Both the position numbers and the translations under genes were made by a program. Under the pieces are notes generated by a model, which was not told where the DNA came from, ran no database searches, and worked only from the letters and a program-made list of their open reading frames with translations. From the NCBI GenBank assembly GCA_937900305.1, contig CALCCV010000316.1:1-33747 (forward strand): a DNA stretch of 33,747 bases, written 5' to 3'. Positions 8,446 through 15,396 of the stretch are shown here, piece after piece; positions within the stretch are counted from its first letter, which is position 1, and each line of letters begins with the position of its first letter. This stretch comes from an uncultured Pseudobdellovibrionaceae bacterium. GTDB taxonomy: Bacteria > Bdellovibrionota > Bdellovibrionia > Bdellovibrionales > Bdellovibrionaceae.

Positions 8446-9687
8446 ATGAAGGACAAGAAAAAATCCAATCAGCCATTCACTCTTCATTTGGGAAACAATC
8501 TTGATGCATTGGCAAAGTATCCTGACCAATCCATCCATGCCGTTGTGATTGACGGACCCTACGGAATGAACTCCAAAGAATACAATGTCCAAGAGCTAGC
8601 TAAGCAATATCTGAAAGGAGAGAACTATCTGCTTGGAGGGAAGGGAATTGTGGGAATGGATTGGGACTCAGACCTTCCTACTCTTGCACTCGCAAAGGAA
8701 CTTCTGCGGGTTCTAAAACCCGGAGGTTTCGTAGTGTGTTTTGCTGCGGCAAGAACCTATGACATCTTGGTGTTCACACTGAGATGGGCCGGGTTTCAAA
8801 TCAAGGACCAATTAATCTGGGCCTATGCTTCCGGAGTTCCCAAGGGTCAATGGCTTGAAAATCAAGCGGAAGAAGTTGAAGGTCTTGCGGGATTAAACAC
8901 ATCCCTAAAGCCTGCGGTTGAACCAATAGTTTTAGCTCAGAAGCCAATACCTAAAGGTGTCTCCGTTCTAGAGAACTACGAGCAACATGGAACCGGAGCC
9001 TTAAACATTGGGGCTGTGCAAGTGACTCGTAAAGATGGGGAAACTCGCTATCCTGCAAATATCATCACGGATGGTAGCAAAGTCGTTGAAAAAGGATTTA
9101 CCGGCGGAGACTCGAATTTCAATGCCTGCAGTCTTTCAATCCTAGACGAGCTGCTAAATCCAATTCTTTACTACTCTAAAGCTCAGGTCCGGGACCGTGA
9201 GTTTGGATTGGACAAACATGAGTCTGAAATACGGCGGAATGCACTCTTCAGCGGCAATGATACGGATTTCAAAAATATCCATCCAACAGTGAAGCCTTTG
9301 GCTCTGATGCGGCATCTAGTCCGATTGGTGTCTCGTCCGGGAGATATTGTAATGGACTGCTTTTTAGGAAGTGGCAGCACGGGCTGTGCCGCAATTCTCG
9401 AGAACCGTCGATTCATAGGAATGGAGTTAAATCAGGACTATTTCAGAGTGGCGGAAGCACGGATTCTCCGAACCGTTGAGTTGAAAGAAAAATTCAAAGT
9501 TTCCGACCCTGAGCAATTAACATTGCTTGCTGAATTAGAGGAAATTGAAACGGCAATGCAGAAAGTTGCGGACTCTGTGTTGAAAGATCCAAAGAATAAA
9601 GTTCATCACACTAAGCTTGGAACACTTGAAATTAAAAGAAAGGTTTGTCTTTCAAATCTCAAGAAATCCTATCCCATAGCCGCCTGA
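8446..9687 (+). CDS. DNA methyltransferase, N4-cytosine/N6-adenine class (beta order)
   Basis: The enzyme would transfer methyl from S-adenosylmethionine to an exocyclic amine in DNA. The 413-residue protein has motif IV as DGPYG (36-40), where most relatives have DPPY, and the AdoMet motif as DCFLGSGSTG (304-313) near the C terminus. This motif IV before motif I order is that of beta-class enzymes. The phrase HPTVKPLALMRHLVRL before motif I and FIGMELNQDYF after it are typical. ATG 8446 follows AAAGGAT, and an upstream in-frame ATG at 8368 lies inside the previous gene. No restriction endonuclease gene is adjacent, so it looks like an orphan methylase of a mobile element, perhaps protecting against host restriction or controlling replication. 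Confidence 0.88.
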   Translation: MKDKKKSNQPFTLHLGNNLDALAKYPDQSIHAVVIDGPYGMNSKEYNVQELAKQYLKGENYLLGGKGIVGMDWDSDLPTLALAKELLRVLKPGGFVVCFAAARTYDILVFTLRWAGFQIKDQLIWAYASGVPKGQWLENQAEEVEGLAGLNTSLKPAVEPIVLAQKPIPKGVSVLENYEQHGTGALNIGAVQVTRKDGETRYPANIITDGSKVVEKGFTGGDSNFNACSLSILDELLNPILYYSKAQVRDREFGLDKHESEIRRNALFSGNDTDFKNIHPTVKPLALMRHLVRLVSRPGDIVMDCFLGSGSTGCAAILENRRFIGMELNQDYFRVAEARILRTVELKEKFKVSDPEQLTLLAELEEIETAMQKVADSVLKDPKNKVHHTKLGTLEIKRKVCLSNLKKSYPIAA

Positions 9688-9713
9688 GACGGAAAATGAC
9701 CCACATGATTTAA

Positions 9714-9746
9714 GGCCTCCGGATTAAAACCGGAGGCCTTTATTTT
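9714..9746 (+). terminator. Rho-independent terminator after the methyltransferase
   Basis: A perfect 9-bp stem, GGCCTCCGG (9714-9722) with CCGGAGGCC (9730-9738), closes a 7-base loop and is followed by a T-rich tract. It sits 26 bases beyond the methylase stop. Confidence 0.9.
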
Positions 9747-9767
9747 CTGGTGATTGCGTCGCTCTTA

Positions 9768-9885
9768 CAGGCACCTGTACGGAAATAATCTTCATACCGT
9801 CCCAGTTACCGTCCCACTCGTAGAGCGATCCTAGTTCCAATCAAGGCAATTACTGACCTTGAGAAACTGAACAAAGGAGAAGCAA
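9768..9885 (+). promoter_or_regulatory. Leader with CAGGCACCTGT and tandem CCGTCCCA
   Basis: CAGGCACCTGT (9768-9778) is followed by CCGTCCCA at 9797-9804 and 9809-9816 (12-base period). The same two elements occur in the same order on the minus strand inside the tmRNA remnant (3832-3842 and 3781-3800). The GTCCCA tandem alone recurs in the leader at 7496. AAAGGAG precedes the ATG at 9886. Confidence 0.45.
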
Positions 9886-10362
9886 ATGCCAAACTGGTGT
9901 TTTAATGAGGTTGAAATTAAAGGAACAAAGAAAGCGATTGAGAAGGTCGCGAAGCTAATGAAGCAAGTGGAAGAGACGGGAGATTTCTTTGAGCTAGTTT
10001 ATCCTACGCCCGACGGTATCGGTGATCGCTACCCGCATTGGTATGACTGGCGAGTCAAATACTGGGGCACCAAATGGGACATCGATACGGAGTCTCTAGG
10101 CTTCACCGTTAATCAAACATCCGTCACAATGAGTTTCGACTCCGCATGGTCACCCCCTGTAGAATTCTTCGCTAAATTTTCCGAAATTTTTAAAGTAACG
10201 GTAGAAATTAGATTTCTTGAAGAAGGACGAGATTTTGCCGGGTGCTGCATATGCAAAGCAGGGAAAATCGTAAGTGAAGATGTCCGCCACGATGTAGATC
10301 GCGAAGACATTCTCTATTATGAACTCGACCCCGAAATGGTCATGGATGAGGACGAGGAGTAA
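9886..10362 (+). CDS. YubB/DUF1281-family ferredoxin-like protein
   Basis: The 158-residue protein begins MPNWCFNEVEIKG and contains YPTPDG, HWYDWRVKYWGTKWD (55-69) and SFDSAWSPPVEFF, the hallmark order of the DUF1281/YubB ferredoxin-like fold found on plasmids and integrated elements. The family has no settled biochemical role. The C terminus is strongly acidic (ending DEDEE). The start has a good AAAGGAG. The next gene begins 4 bases after the stop and appears to be a distant relative, so the two may act together. Confidence 0.8.
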   Translation: MPNWCFNEVEIKGTKKAIEKVAKLMKQVEETGDFFELVYPTPDGIGDRYPHWYDWRVKYWGTKWDIDTESLGFTVNQTSVTMSFDSAWSPPVEFFAKFSEIFKVTVEIRFLEEGRDFAGCCICKAGKIVSEDVRHDVDREDILYYELDPEMVMDEDEE

Positions 10363-10366
10363 GATC

Positions 10367-11140
10367 ATGGCGAAGAAAAAAGTTTATAAATGGGAGCTGC
10401 ATCTTCACTTCTTAAGTGAAGATGCTCAAAAAAAATTCCGACCGATCAATAACGAGGAATTTATATTTGATAGAGTTCTTCCTGTTCCATTGGCAATCCA
10501 AGTAGCCGCTAAAGCAGATCCGTCAAAGTACAAAGCTTGGCTTTACTTACATCACGGAACCGAGGACTTGATTGGAAAGGAAGCCACCATCGAGGTGGCT
10601 GATCCTACTGTGCTTGTCATTACATTCACCACTCAAACAACAATTTATCCAGCCAGATTCATAGATAGTCTTTCGAGGCACCATCCTATCTGGCAAATTC
10701 ATTTAACAATTAATCCTCCTTTAGGATCAAAGGATTTGGAGTCTACAGGGATTTTTTCTACATCCTTTTACGGGTTACCTCATCCCGTCTTCGAGATTGA
10801 GGAAACAATTAAAATGTTAATTGATGAGATGGGTGACGAAGCAATCGATGAAGTTCAAACGCTCTATGCCGACTTTATTTGTCATTGCTCGTTATTTTGG
10901 GAGCGGGCTATTGAACGCGGCCTATACCGGCGGCTGCGATTGCAATTCCGTGAAAGACTGGGGGAAGTTTGCAAACGGATGGATTTACCAATTTTAGAGC
11001 ACCAATTAGTAAAACTCGGAAAATGGGACTCTCGCCTGGAGGCCGACAAGCAAGGTAGGCCCCGTCCTTGGGAGATTCCAATTTTTCATCCGTATTTAAA
11101 CTGTTCAAAAAGGCCTTTCACTAAAAAGACTGCTCTTTAA
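10367..11140 (+). CDS. Hypothetical protein, possible divergent YubB-like domain
   Basis: The 257-residue protein starts at ATG 10367, 4 bases after the YubB-like gene, with GAGGAG upstream inside that gene's end. Its first half mirrors the neighbour's plan: FDRVLPVP stands where the other has FELVYPTP, YKAWLYLHHGTED where it has WYDWRVKYWGTKWD, and TFTTQTTIYPARFIDSLS where it has SFDSAWSPPVEFFAKFS. I infer a second, divergent ferredoxin-like domain (residues 5-125). The second half is helical with a Trp/Arg-rich stretch (WERAIERGLYRRLRLQFRER). Function is unknown. Confidence 0.6.
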   Translation: MAKKKVYKWELHLHFLSEDAQKKFRPINNEEFIFDRVLPVPLAIQVAAKADPSKYKAWLYLHHGTEDLIGKEATIEVADPTVLVITFTTQTTIYPARFIDSLSRHHPIWQIHLTINPPLGSKDLESTGIFSTSFYGLPHPVFEIEETIKMLIDEMGDEAIDEVQTLYADFICHCSLFWERAIERGLYRRLRLQFRERLGEVCKRMDLPILEHQLVKLGKWDSRLEADKQGRPRPWEIPIFHPYLNCSKRPFTKKTAL

Positions 11141-11201
11141 GTAGCCAATCTTGATCGGTTGGTTCGAAGAGCAATCTCAAAATAGCCTGATTTATTTCCG
11201 G

Positions 11202-11321
11202 CTATTCTCTTCGCTTATCGTCGTATTCTTTCTTCTTTTTCTTCCGCTCATTCACTCCATCTTCAAATCCGAATGCATATCCAACTAATAGAGCGAGAGC
11301 AGCAATCCACCAAGCAACCAT
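11202..11321 (-). CDS. 39-residue single-span membrane protein
   Basis: An almost perfect ribosome binding site (AAAGGAGG, 5 bases of spacing) precedes ATG 11321. The peptide has one hydrophobic helix (VAWWIAALALLVGYAFGF, residues 2-19) followed by an acidic turn and a basic tail (ERKKKKKEYDDKRRE). By the positive-inside rule the C terminus is cytoplasmic. It lies 13 bases downstream of a minus-strand gene and may be its operon partner. The hairpin AATAGCC/GGCTATT overlaps its stop. No family is recognised; small phage-type or toxin-like membrane peptides have this form. Confidence 0.6.
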   Translation of the reverse strand: MVAWWIAALALLVGYAFGFEDGVNERKKKKKEYDDKRRE

Positions 11322-11334
11322 AAGACCTCCTTTC

Positions 11335-11739
11335 TTAACGACTTGCACTTCTAAAAATCATCATTCGCCAAGTTTTTCGGACAATCGCATAGGGGAATAT
11401 CATTGCGACCTCACATCGAATCGGGTCTTTGGTTACAGCTCCATCATCGACCGAGAACCGTTTCTTATTTCCGTTTCTATCAATTGGATTAAGTACTCTC
11501 GCGAGAGCTAAGATTAGTTCGGCTTCCGTGATTTTCTTTTTGTCTTTGTTCTTTCTAAGGATTCGATAGAGCCCTTGGTTTTCGTCATCCGAGTCCGGGT
11601 ACTTGTAGCAAATCGACTCGCCCTGATTTAGTAGTCTAACCAGTGGTCTGACCGCGATTTTTAGCTCGTGGTAGATCAGTCGATACCTGATTTCATGTTT
11701 CTGCTTTTCTGTGGCTTCTTCTAACTGCGTTTGATTCAT
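11335..11739 (-). CDS. Hypothetical protein
   Basis: The 134-residue protein starting at ATG 11739 (GGAG 6-8 bases upstream) is charged and helical, with a central AELILALARVLNPIDR segment and a hydrophobic C-terminal stretch (CEVAMIFPYAIV). A longer reading from 11883 would add 48 residues but lacks a binding site and would erase the space for a divergent promoter. No family is recognised. It is divergent from the gene at 11893 and heads toward the 39-residue membrane protein. Confidence 0.5.
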   Translation of the reverse strand: MNQTQLEEATEKQKHEIRYRLIYHELKIAVRPLVRLLNQGESICYKYPDSDDENQGLYRILRKNKDKKKITEAELILALARVLNPIDRNGNKKRFSVDDGAVTKDPIRCEVAMIFPYAIVRKTWRMMIFRSASR

Positions 11740-11892
11740 TTTTTTCTCCATTTCGTTAAGGGTTGCGGTTGATGGTTTCACCTCGACGAGACTGCTCGTC
11801 TTTGGTTGAATACCGCCTTTAAATGGAAATCTGCGAGAATTGAGACAAAATACTCGCCATGACTGGCTTTTGCTTTTTTCCATTTATTGAGG
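11740..11892. promoter_or_regulatory. Divergent promoter region with two TTCCATTTA motifs
   Basis: TTAAATGGAA (11819-11828) faces the minus-strand gene and TTCCATTTA (11878-11886) faces the plus-strand gene, ending 6 bases before its ATG. That spacing would fit a -10-like element of a leaderless transcript. A perfect hairpin, GACGAG/CTCGTC with loop ACTG (11785-11800), lies in the minus-strand leader. The same motif occurs before several other genes of this region. Confidence 0.45.
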
Positions 11893-12393
11893 ATGGAAAG
11901 ACTTAAAAATTACGAATATCCACGACTCGAGGCTTTGAAGCAGGGTCTCTTAGTTCGTGGGGAAATTATTGAAGGAACTCTCGGAGCCGCTGACTATGCC
12001 TATTGGATGTTTGAGATTATCATTGTCGAACGTGATCACGATCTTCGCCCGTTAGTGGATGCAAATGGCAATGAGCTTTCCAGGGATGAAAAGTTTCTGC
12101 TGATACAGGCGGCGAACAGGTATATTCACTACCTAAAAGAGCGAGGGTCTCTGGATAAACGAATTAAGGCAAATCTCGCCTATCTTGCTAACCGTGTTGA
12201 TACATTCTCGCACTTCAAAACGAATAACCCACAATATGAAGTGTCACATAGAGATGCATGGTTAAATCTTTTCAAGAGTTATCTGGATGCCACGAAGTCT
12301 CAGGACTGGCCTTTCTACTTTAAGACCTTAGATGCCATTAAAGAGTTTCAGCTTGATCCCGAAGGGTTTCCGTTGTCGTCTTTATTTTTCTGA
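11893..12393 (+). CDS. Hypothetical protein
   Basis: The 166-residue soluble protein is rich in aromatic residues; stretches include LLVRGEIIEGTLGAADYAYW and KFLLIQAANRYIHYLKERG. No family is recognised. ATG 11893 is chosen, 6 bases downstream of a TTCCATTTA motif with no Shine-Dalgarno sequence, suggesting leaderless translation; TTG 11887 is an alternative. The last 46 bases overlap, tail to tail, with the end of the minus-strand gene at 12348, so the two transcripts would be antisense at their 3' ends. Confidence 0.55.
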   Translation: MERLKNYEYPRLEALKQGLLVRGEIIEGTLGAADYAYWMFEIIIVERDHDLRPLVDANGNELSRDEKFLLIQAANRYIHYLKERGSLDKRIKANLAYLANRVDTFSHFKTNNPQYEVSHRDAWLNLFKSYLDATKSQDWPFYFKTLDAIKEFQLDPEGFPLSSLFF

Positions 12394-12887
12394 TGAAAGT
12401 TTCCAAAAAAATCTCGACGAATTTTCCTTTGTACGGATTTTTTCGGTAGTTCAATTCGTGCCGGAGTGTCTTTCGCTTTCTTTTCTTTCCATCCTTCACT
12501 GAAATGTCGAAACAGCACATAGATAGTTTGAACAACGATAACGATTCCAATTCCAGTAATGGTCCTGGTTGCGAGTGTTTTGCTAACCCATCCCATTGAG
12601 TGAACGAACAGTGGCACGATCAGACCAAATGAGGCCAGTTGGGCTGTTGATAGCACCCAGAAGATCACATAATCCGACTCCGATTCCTCTTGCTGCTTTT
12701 CATGCACTCCTCGAAAGTGGGCGCGCATGGAATCTTTGACGAGGTGGCGAATTCCGTAAGCTACAATCATCAAAGCAAAGCTAATCTTCGCAACACTCTG
12801 ATTCGGAGAGACAAATACAAGTACGAGAAGAAAAAATAAAGACAGACTAAGTCTAGAGTGGATTTTCTTCTTCGTTTTATACTTCAT
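12348..12887 (-). CDS. Small polytopic membrane protein
   Basis: The 179-residue protein starts at ATG 12887 (AAGGTGG upstream), inside the end of the preceding minus-strand gene. It has about four hydrophobic segments: SLSLFFLLVLVFVSP (13-27), ISFALMIVAYGIRHL, VIFWVLSTAQLASFGLIVPLFV and TGIGIVIVVQTIYVLF. A basic hydrophilic tail follows (about 132-179). No family is recognised. Tight coupling to the winged-helix gene upstream implies a shared job on the element. Confidence 0.6.
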   Translation of the reverse strand: MKYKTKKKIHSRLSLSLFFLLVLVFVSPNQSVAKISFALMIVAYGIRHLVKDSMRAHFRGVHEKQQEESESDYVIFWVLSTAQLASFGLIVPLFVHSMGWVSKTLATRTITGIGIVIVVQTIYVLFRHFSEGWKEKKAKDTPARIELPKKSVQRKIRRDFFGNFHQKNKDDNGNPSGSS

Positions 12888-13809
12888 TATTACCACCTTC
12901 TGGCTGTGGTAAAGGCCGCTTTGCTCGGGCAGCCATAAAGATGCGGTCGATGTAAGCAGCGATCTCGCTATGCTTAGTTCCTGCGTTTACTTTTTCGATA
13001 ACCTTAGCAGCTACTGATGCGATTTCCTCTCGAGGCTTCATCATAATAGCCAGGTATCTCTTCTCTAGTTCTCGGAGATACTCCACCTGCTCTTCAAATA
13101 GGCTTTCAATTTCGCCACATCTTACTAAATCGATGTTGGTTGATTCATGAAAGTAGTCCGCCATAATTCTAAGAGGGTGCAAACTTGTGAGGTTAAATTT
13201 TTTATTCTCGAACCGCTCTCTCAATTTCCAATCTGGATTTTTCTCCAGGGAATCCTCTGTGGGCACAGCTTCATGCTGAGTGGATTCATTTGTTGGCTCT
13301 TCGACCTTCAACTCTTGTATTTTTGGCTTTCCTCGTCCTATTCTACCTGCCTCATGCTTTGGGAATGCCTTTGCGAAAGTCGCTTCAAAGTGCCCAAGAG
13401 ATTCAAAGGGCGGATGAGCAAACTCTGGAATTGGTTCGTTCAGAGCCACCGCATCTTTTTTGAGTCGTTCAAAAAGATCGCGGGTTAAGCGCCATTGAGT
13501 CAGGTCTTTCTCAAAGACATGAAGGAACCGTCCTCGAGCGAGGCGGCTGACACGGATCAATTTTAAAGTCATAAGCCTGGCTCGCGCTCTTCGGAATTGT
13601 TTAGGGCCAATCTCTAGCCGTTTGACGAAAGTTCGCTCATCAAATGAACAACCGAGATCGCCTCTTAGCATGATTAGTAACAACAACTCCCGCTCGTCTC
13701 GCCCTAACAAGGGGTGATAAACCAAACATGATGGGTACGGGGTGAATTGGTAGGAAAGTCGCCGTGTCGCGGCCTTCCTGGCGGTTTGCGGGGATGTTTT
13801 ATCGGTCAT
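12877..13809 (-). CDS. Winged-helix protein, possible replication or plasmid-maintenance initiator
   Basis: The 310-residue protein starts at ATG 13809, with AAAGGAG 8 bases upstream; an in-frame ATG at 13830 overlaps that site. Residues 20-110 look like a winged helix (LLGRDERELLLLIMLRGD, then FVKRLEIGPKQFRRARARL, then LIRVSRLARGRFLHVF), the plan used by DnaD-like and RepA-like initiators. A variable charged linker and a helical C-terminal domain (ESLFEEQVEYLRELEKRY) follow. Its promoter region contains TTAAATGGAA, and upstream lie an AT-rich tract and large hairpins (13962-14108) that could be an origin. The assignment to replication is an inference from fold and context only. Confidence 0.5.
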   Translation of the reverse strand: MTDKTSPQTARKAATRRLSYQFTPYPSCLVYHPLLGRDERELLLLIMLRGDLGCSFDERTFVKRLEIGPKQFRRARARLMTLKLIRVSRLARGRFLHVFEKDLTQWRLTRDLFERLKKDAVALNEPIPEFAHPPFESLGHFEATFAKAFPKHEAGRIGRGKPKIQELKVEEPTNESTQHEAVPTEDSLEKNPDWKLRERFENKKFNLTSLHPLRIMADYFHESTNIDLVRCGEIESLFEEQVEYLRELEKRYLAIMMKPREEIASVAAKVIEKVNAGTKHSEIAAYIDRIFMAARAKRPLPQPEGGNNEV

Positions 13810-13834
13810 AGTGTTTTCTCCTTTATTCATTTTG

Positions 13835-13844
13835 TTAAATGGAA
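13835..13844 (-). promoter_or_regulatory. TTCCATTTAA motif upstream of the winged-helix gene
   Basis: The minus strand reads TTCCATTTAA, 25 bases before ATG 13809. The flank (TCGCAAATC before it) resembles the flank of the copy at 11819-11828 (TCGCAGAT). It is one of a set of similar promoter-proximal motifs in this region. Confidence 0.4.
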
Positions 13845-13961
13845 GATTTGCGACTGTGGGGTCGCATTAGGGGAAAAAATAGAGTGAATCCCTGGACCGC
13901 CTTGAAGAGCAGAAACTGACCCCGAGCCTACGAGACTGCGAGCCCAAGCCTGCCCATTTAA

Positions 13962-14108
13962 AGAATAAATAATTAGCAAACAGGGGCTTGATCGAACCAA
14001 GCCATGCCCCTTGTTGGGGGCTAGGCTTAGTTCGAAAGCCCTTTAAAGAGGGAGTCCTCCGTGGAGGCAGACGGTATCGCCGACGATAGGCCCACATGCC
14101 GTTGCCTC
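13962..14108. other. Strong stem-loop cluster beside an AT-rich tract; candidate origin or structured RNA
   Basis: This gene-free stretch (13810-14160) holds three structures. An AT-rich run lies at about 13962-13979. A long hairpin pairs 13984-14010 with 14016-14041 (GGGCTT with AAGCCC, GAAC with GTTC, AAGCC with GGCTT, GCCCC with GGGGC), with a 5-base loop and few mismatches. A second hairpin pairs GAGGCAGACGGTAT (14064-14077) with ATGCCGTTGCCTC (14096-14108). Between winged-helix genes this resembles a plasmid-type origin; a noncoding RNA or transfer origin is an alternative. Confidence 0.4.
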
Positions 14109-14133
14109 ATGCTTCGTCAGTTCAAAAATTCTC

Positions 14134-14153
14134 GGGATCAGTTTTTCCATTTA
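14134..14153 (+). promoter_or_regulatory. GGGATCAGT plus TTCCATTTA upstream of the gene at 14161
   Basis: GGGATCAGT (14134-14142) is followed directly by TTCCATTTA (14145-14153), which ends 7 bases before the ATG. There is no ribosome binding site, so the gene may be leaderless with CATTTA acting as the -10 element. The same pair of motifs recurs before the gene at 14687. Confidence 0.4.
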
Positions 14154-14160
14154 GATAGGT

Positions 14161-14586
14161 ATGAAAGCACCTAAAAAACCCCTACGAGTTCTCAGACCAA
14201 CGGCCTTCCAAATCTACGATTTTCTTTGGGACAAGCTCGAACTTTTACCTGCAGCTCTTCAGGAAAAAAGAATCGTCAATGTCTCAAAAGCTGAGATCGA
14301 AAGAGAGTTCGGCTTCTCCATCAATACAATCCGTTCAGCCCTCGATTTCGAGCTAGAAAGGGAGTTCAATCTCATCAGAAAGCTTCCAGATGAACCAGGC
14401 AAACAGAAGAACAGAATCCTTCTTGTTCCTGAGAAGGAATGGAACTGGGAGCTTATCAGAACGATGGTCTTCGATAAGACAAAGAAGAATCAGCGAGGCA
14501 AGAGCAATGAGGCATCAATTTTTGATGATTTGACTGTTTATGACGGGGGATCAATCGGGAAAATTCCGGAAAGTTCGGATGAATAG
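14161..14586 (+). CDS. Small winged-helix DNA-binding protein
   Basis: The 141-residue protein has a likely winged helix at residues 12-75 (TAFQIYDFLWDKLE, then IVNVSKAEIEREFGFSIN and RSALDFELEREF, then a wing with RILLVPEKEW). The C-terminal third is charged and serine-rich. No family name can be given. The gene is flanked by GGATCAGT repeats on both sides, which it may bind. The start follows a TTCCATTTA motif closely, with no ribosome binding site. Confidence 0.6.
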   Translation: MKAPKKPLRVLRPTAFQIYDFLWDKLELLPAALQEKRIVNVSKAEIEREFGFSINTIRSALDFELEREFNLIRKLPDEPGKQKNRILLVPEKEWNWELIRTMVFDKTKKNQRGKSNEASIFDDLTVYDGGSIGKIPESSDE

Positions 14587-14662
14587 AGATCAGTAATATA
14601 GGGTTTGGGTTTTAAGGGATCAGTTTTGGATCGGATCAGTAGAAGACGGTTCTTCCATTTAA
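14586..14662. repeat. Three GGATCAGT repeats and a TTCCATTTAA motif
   Basis: GAGATCAGT (14586-14594), GGGATCAGT (14616-14624) and CGGATCAGT (14632-14640) occur within 55 bases, and a fourth copy is at 14134-14142. TTCCATTTAA (14653-14662) follows, 24 bases before the next ATG. The copies are irregularly spaced, so they look like protein-binding sites or iterons and not a CRISPR-type array. Confidence 0.5.
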
Positions 14663-14686
14663 GAGTTCTAAAGGAGGAATTCGGTC

Positions 14687-14923
14687 ATGAAAAAAGAAAG
14701 TATAAAGCTCGTTCCGTTCGTTGAACTTCCAGAGACGGATGTGAGATTTCGTGTGGAGAGAATTGATAGCGGAGCCGTGATAGCTCTACTGAAGTTTGAC
14801 GAAAGGTTTGAGCCATTGATCGCCTGGCAAGGTGAGCGGGTTTCGATGGAAGAGAGCCTCGAACTTAGCCAGCAGATTGCTGAAAAACAGCGGCACCTAT
14901 TCGGCGACATTCTCAAAAATTAA
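14687..14923 (+). CDS. Small hypothetical protein
   Basis: The 78-residue acidic protein has alternating strands (IKLVPFVELPETDVRFRVERI) and a C-terminal helix (MEESLELSQQIAEKQRHLF). AAAGGAGG lies about 9 bases before the ATG, a strong start. No family is recognised. The promoter region carries the GGATCAGT and TTCCATTTAA motifs seen across this module. Confidence 0.6.
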   Translation: MKKESIKLVPFVELPETDVRFRVERIDSGAVIALLKFDERFEPLIAWQGERVSMEESLELSQQIAEKQRHLFGDILKN

Positions 14924-15396
14924 TCGGCCTCGCTGTCCCATTATCTCGTGGTTCTATGGCTAGCATTCATTGCCCTAAATTCCCCAACATCATGCTGAAC
15001 AAACTCCATTCATCCAAGGGCTCTTTTAGGGCAAAGGCCTTCATACTTTTCCCTGGAGAAAATTAAAATTCTTCAACGAAGAGAGCCTTGGTTTTCTGAT
15101 TTTCGCTCGAAAAAGCGCCAAATGTTTTGACGCCGTGGCCGATCAATTTCCGCGCCGGTTTGAAAATATCAGAGATCAATCCGAAGTTTCGCACGCTTAG
15201 GCGACCCATCAAAAAAGTGCGTTTTCGACCGGATCTTTCCTGAAAGACCCGGCACGATCAAATCATGATGGTTCAAGCGATTAAACAAACAATGAATACC
15301 GACCTCGAAAGAACAAAATTCTTCTCTCGAGAAAACGGGCTCACCATAACAGTTTTAAGACCCGAAACTGGAGGTGCAGACCTCGGGGGCAATTCC
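14924..15396. other. Gene-poor stretch with inverted repeats
   Basis: I see no convincing gene here. A perfect 10-bp inverted repeat, TTGCCCTAAA (14970-14979) with TTTAGGGCAA (15025-15034), encloses 45 bases. A tight hairpin, CCGGATCTTTC (15229-15239) with GAAAGACCCGG (15242-15252), has one mismatch and a 2-base spacer. Either could be an operator or a remnant of a small mobile element. The regulator at 15397 could use an earlier in-frame ATG at 15265, but no ribosome binding site precedes it. Confidence 0.45.

Noticed and set aside
11740..11883. Longer version of the minus-strand gene starting at 11883
   Set aside because: No ribosome binding site, and it would cover the divergent promoter region with two TTCCATTTA motifs.
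14586..14640. A short CRISPR array from the GGATCAGT repeats
   Set aside because: Repeat units are about 9 bases, spacing is irregular and there are no cas genes.
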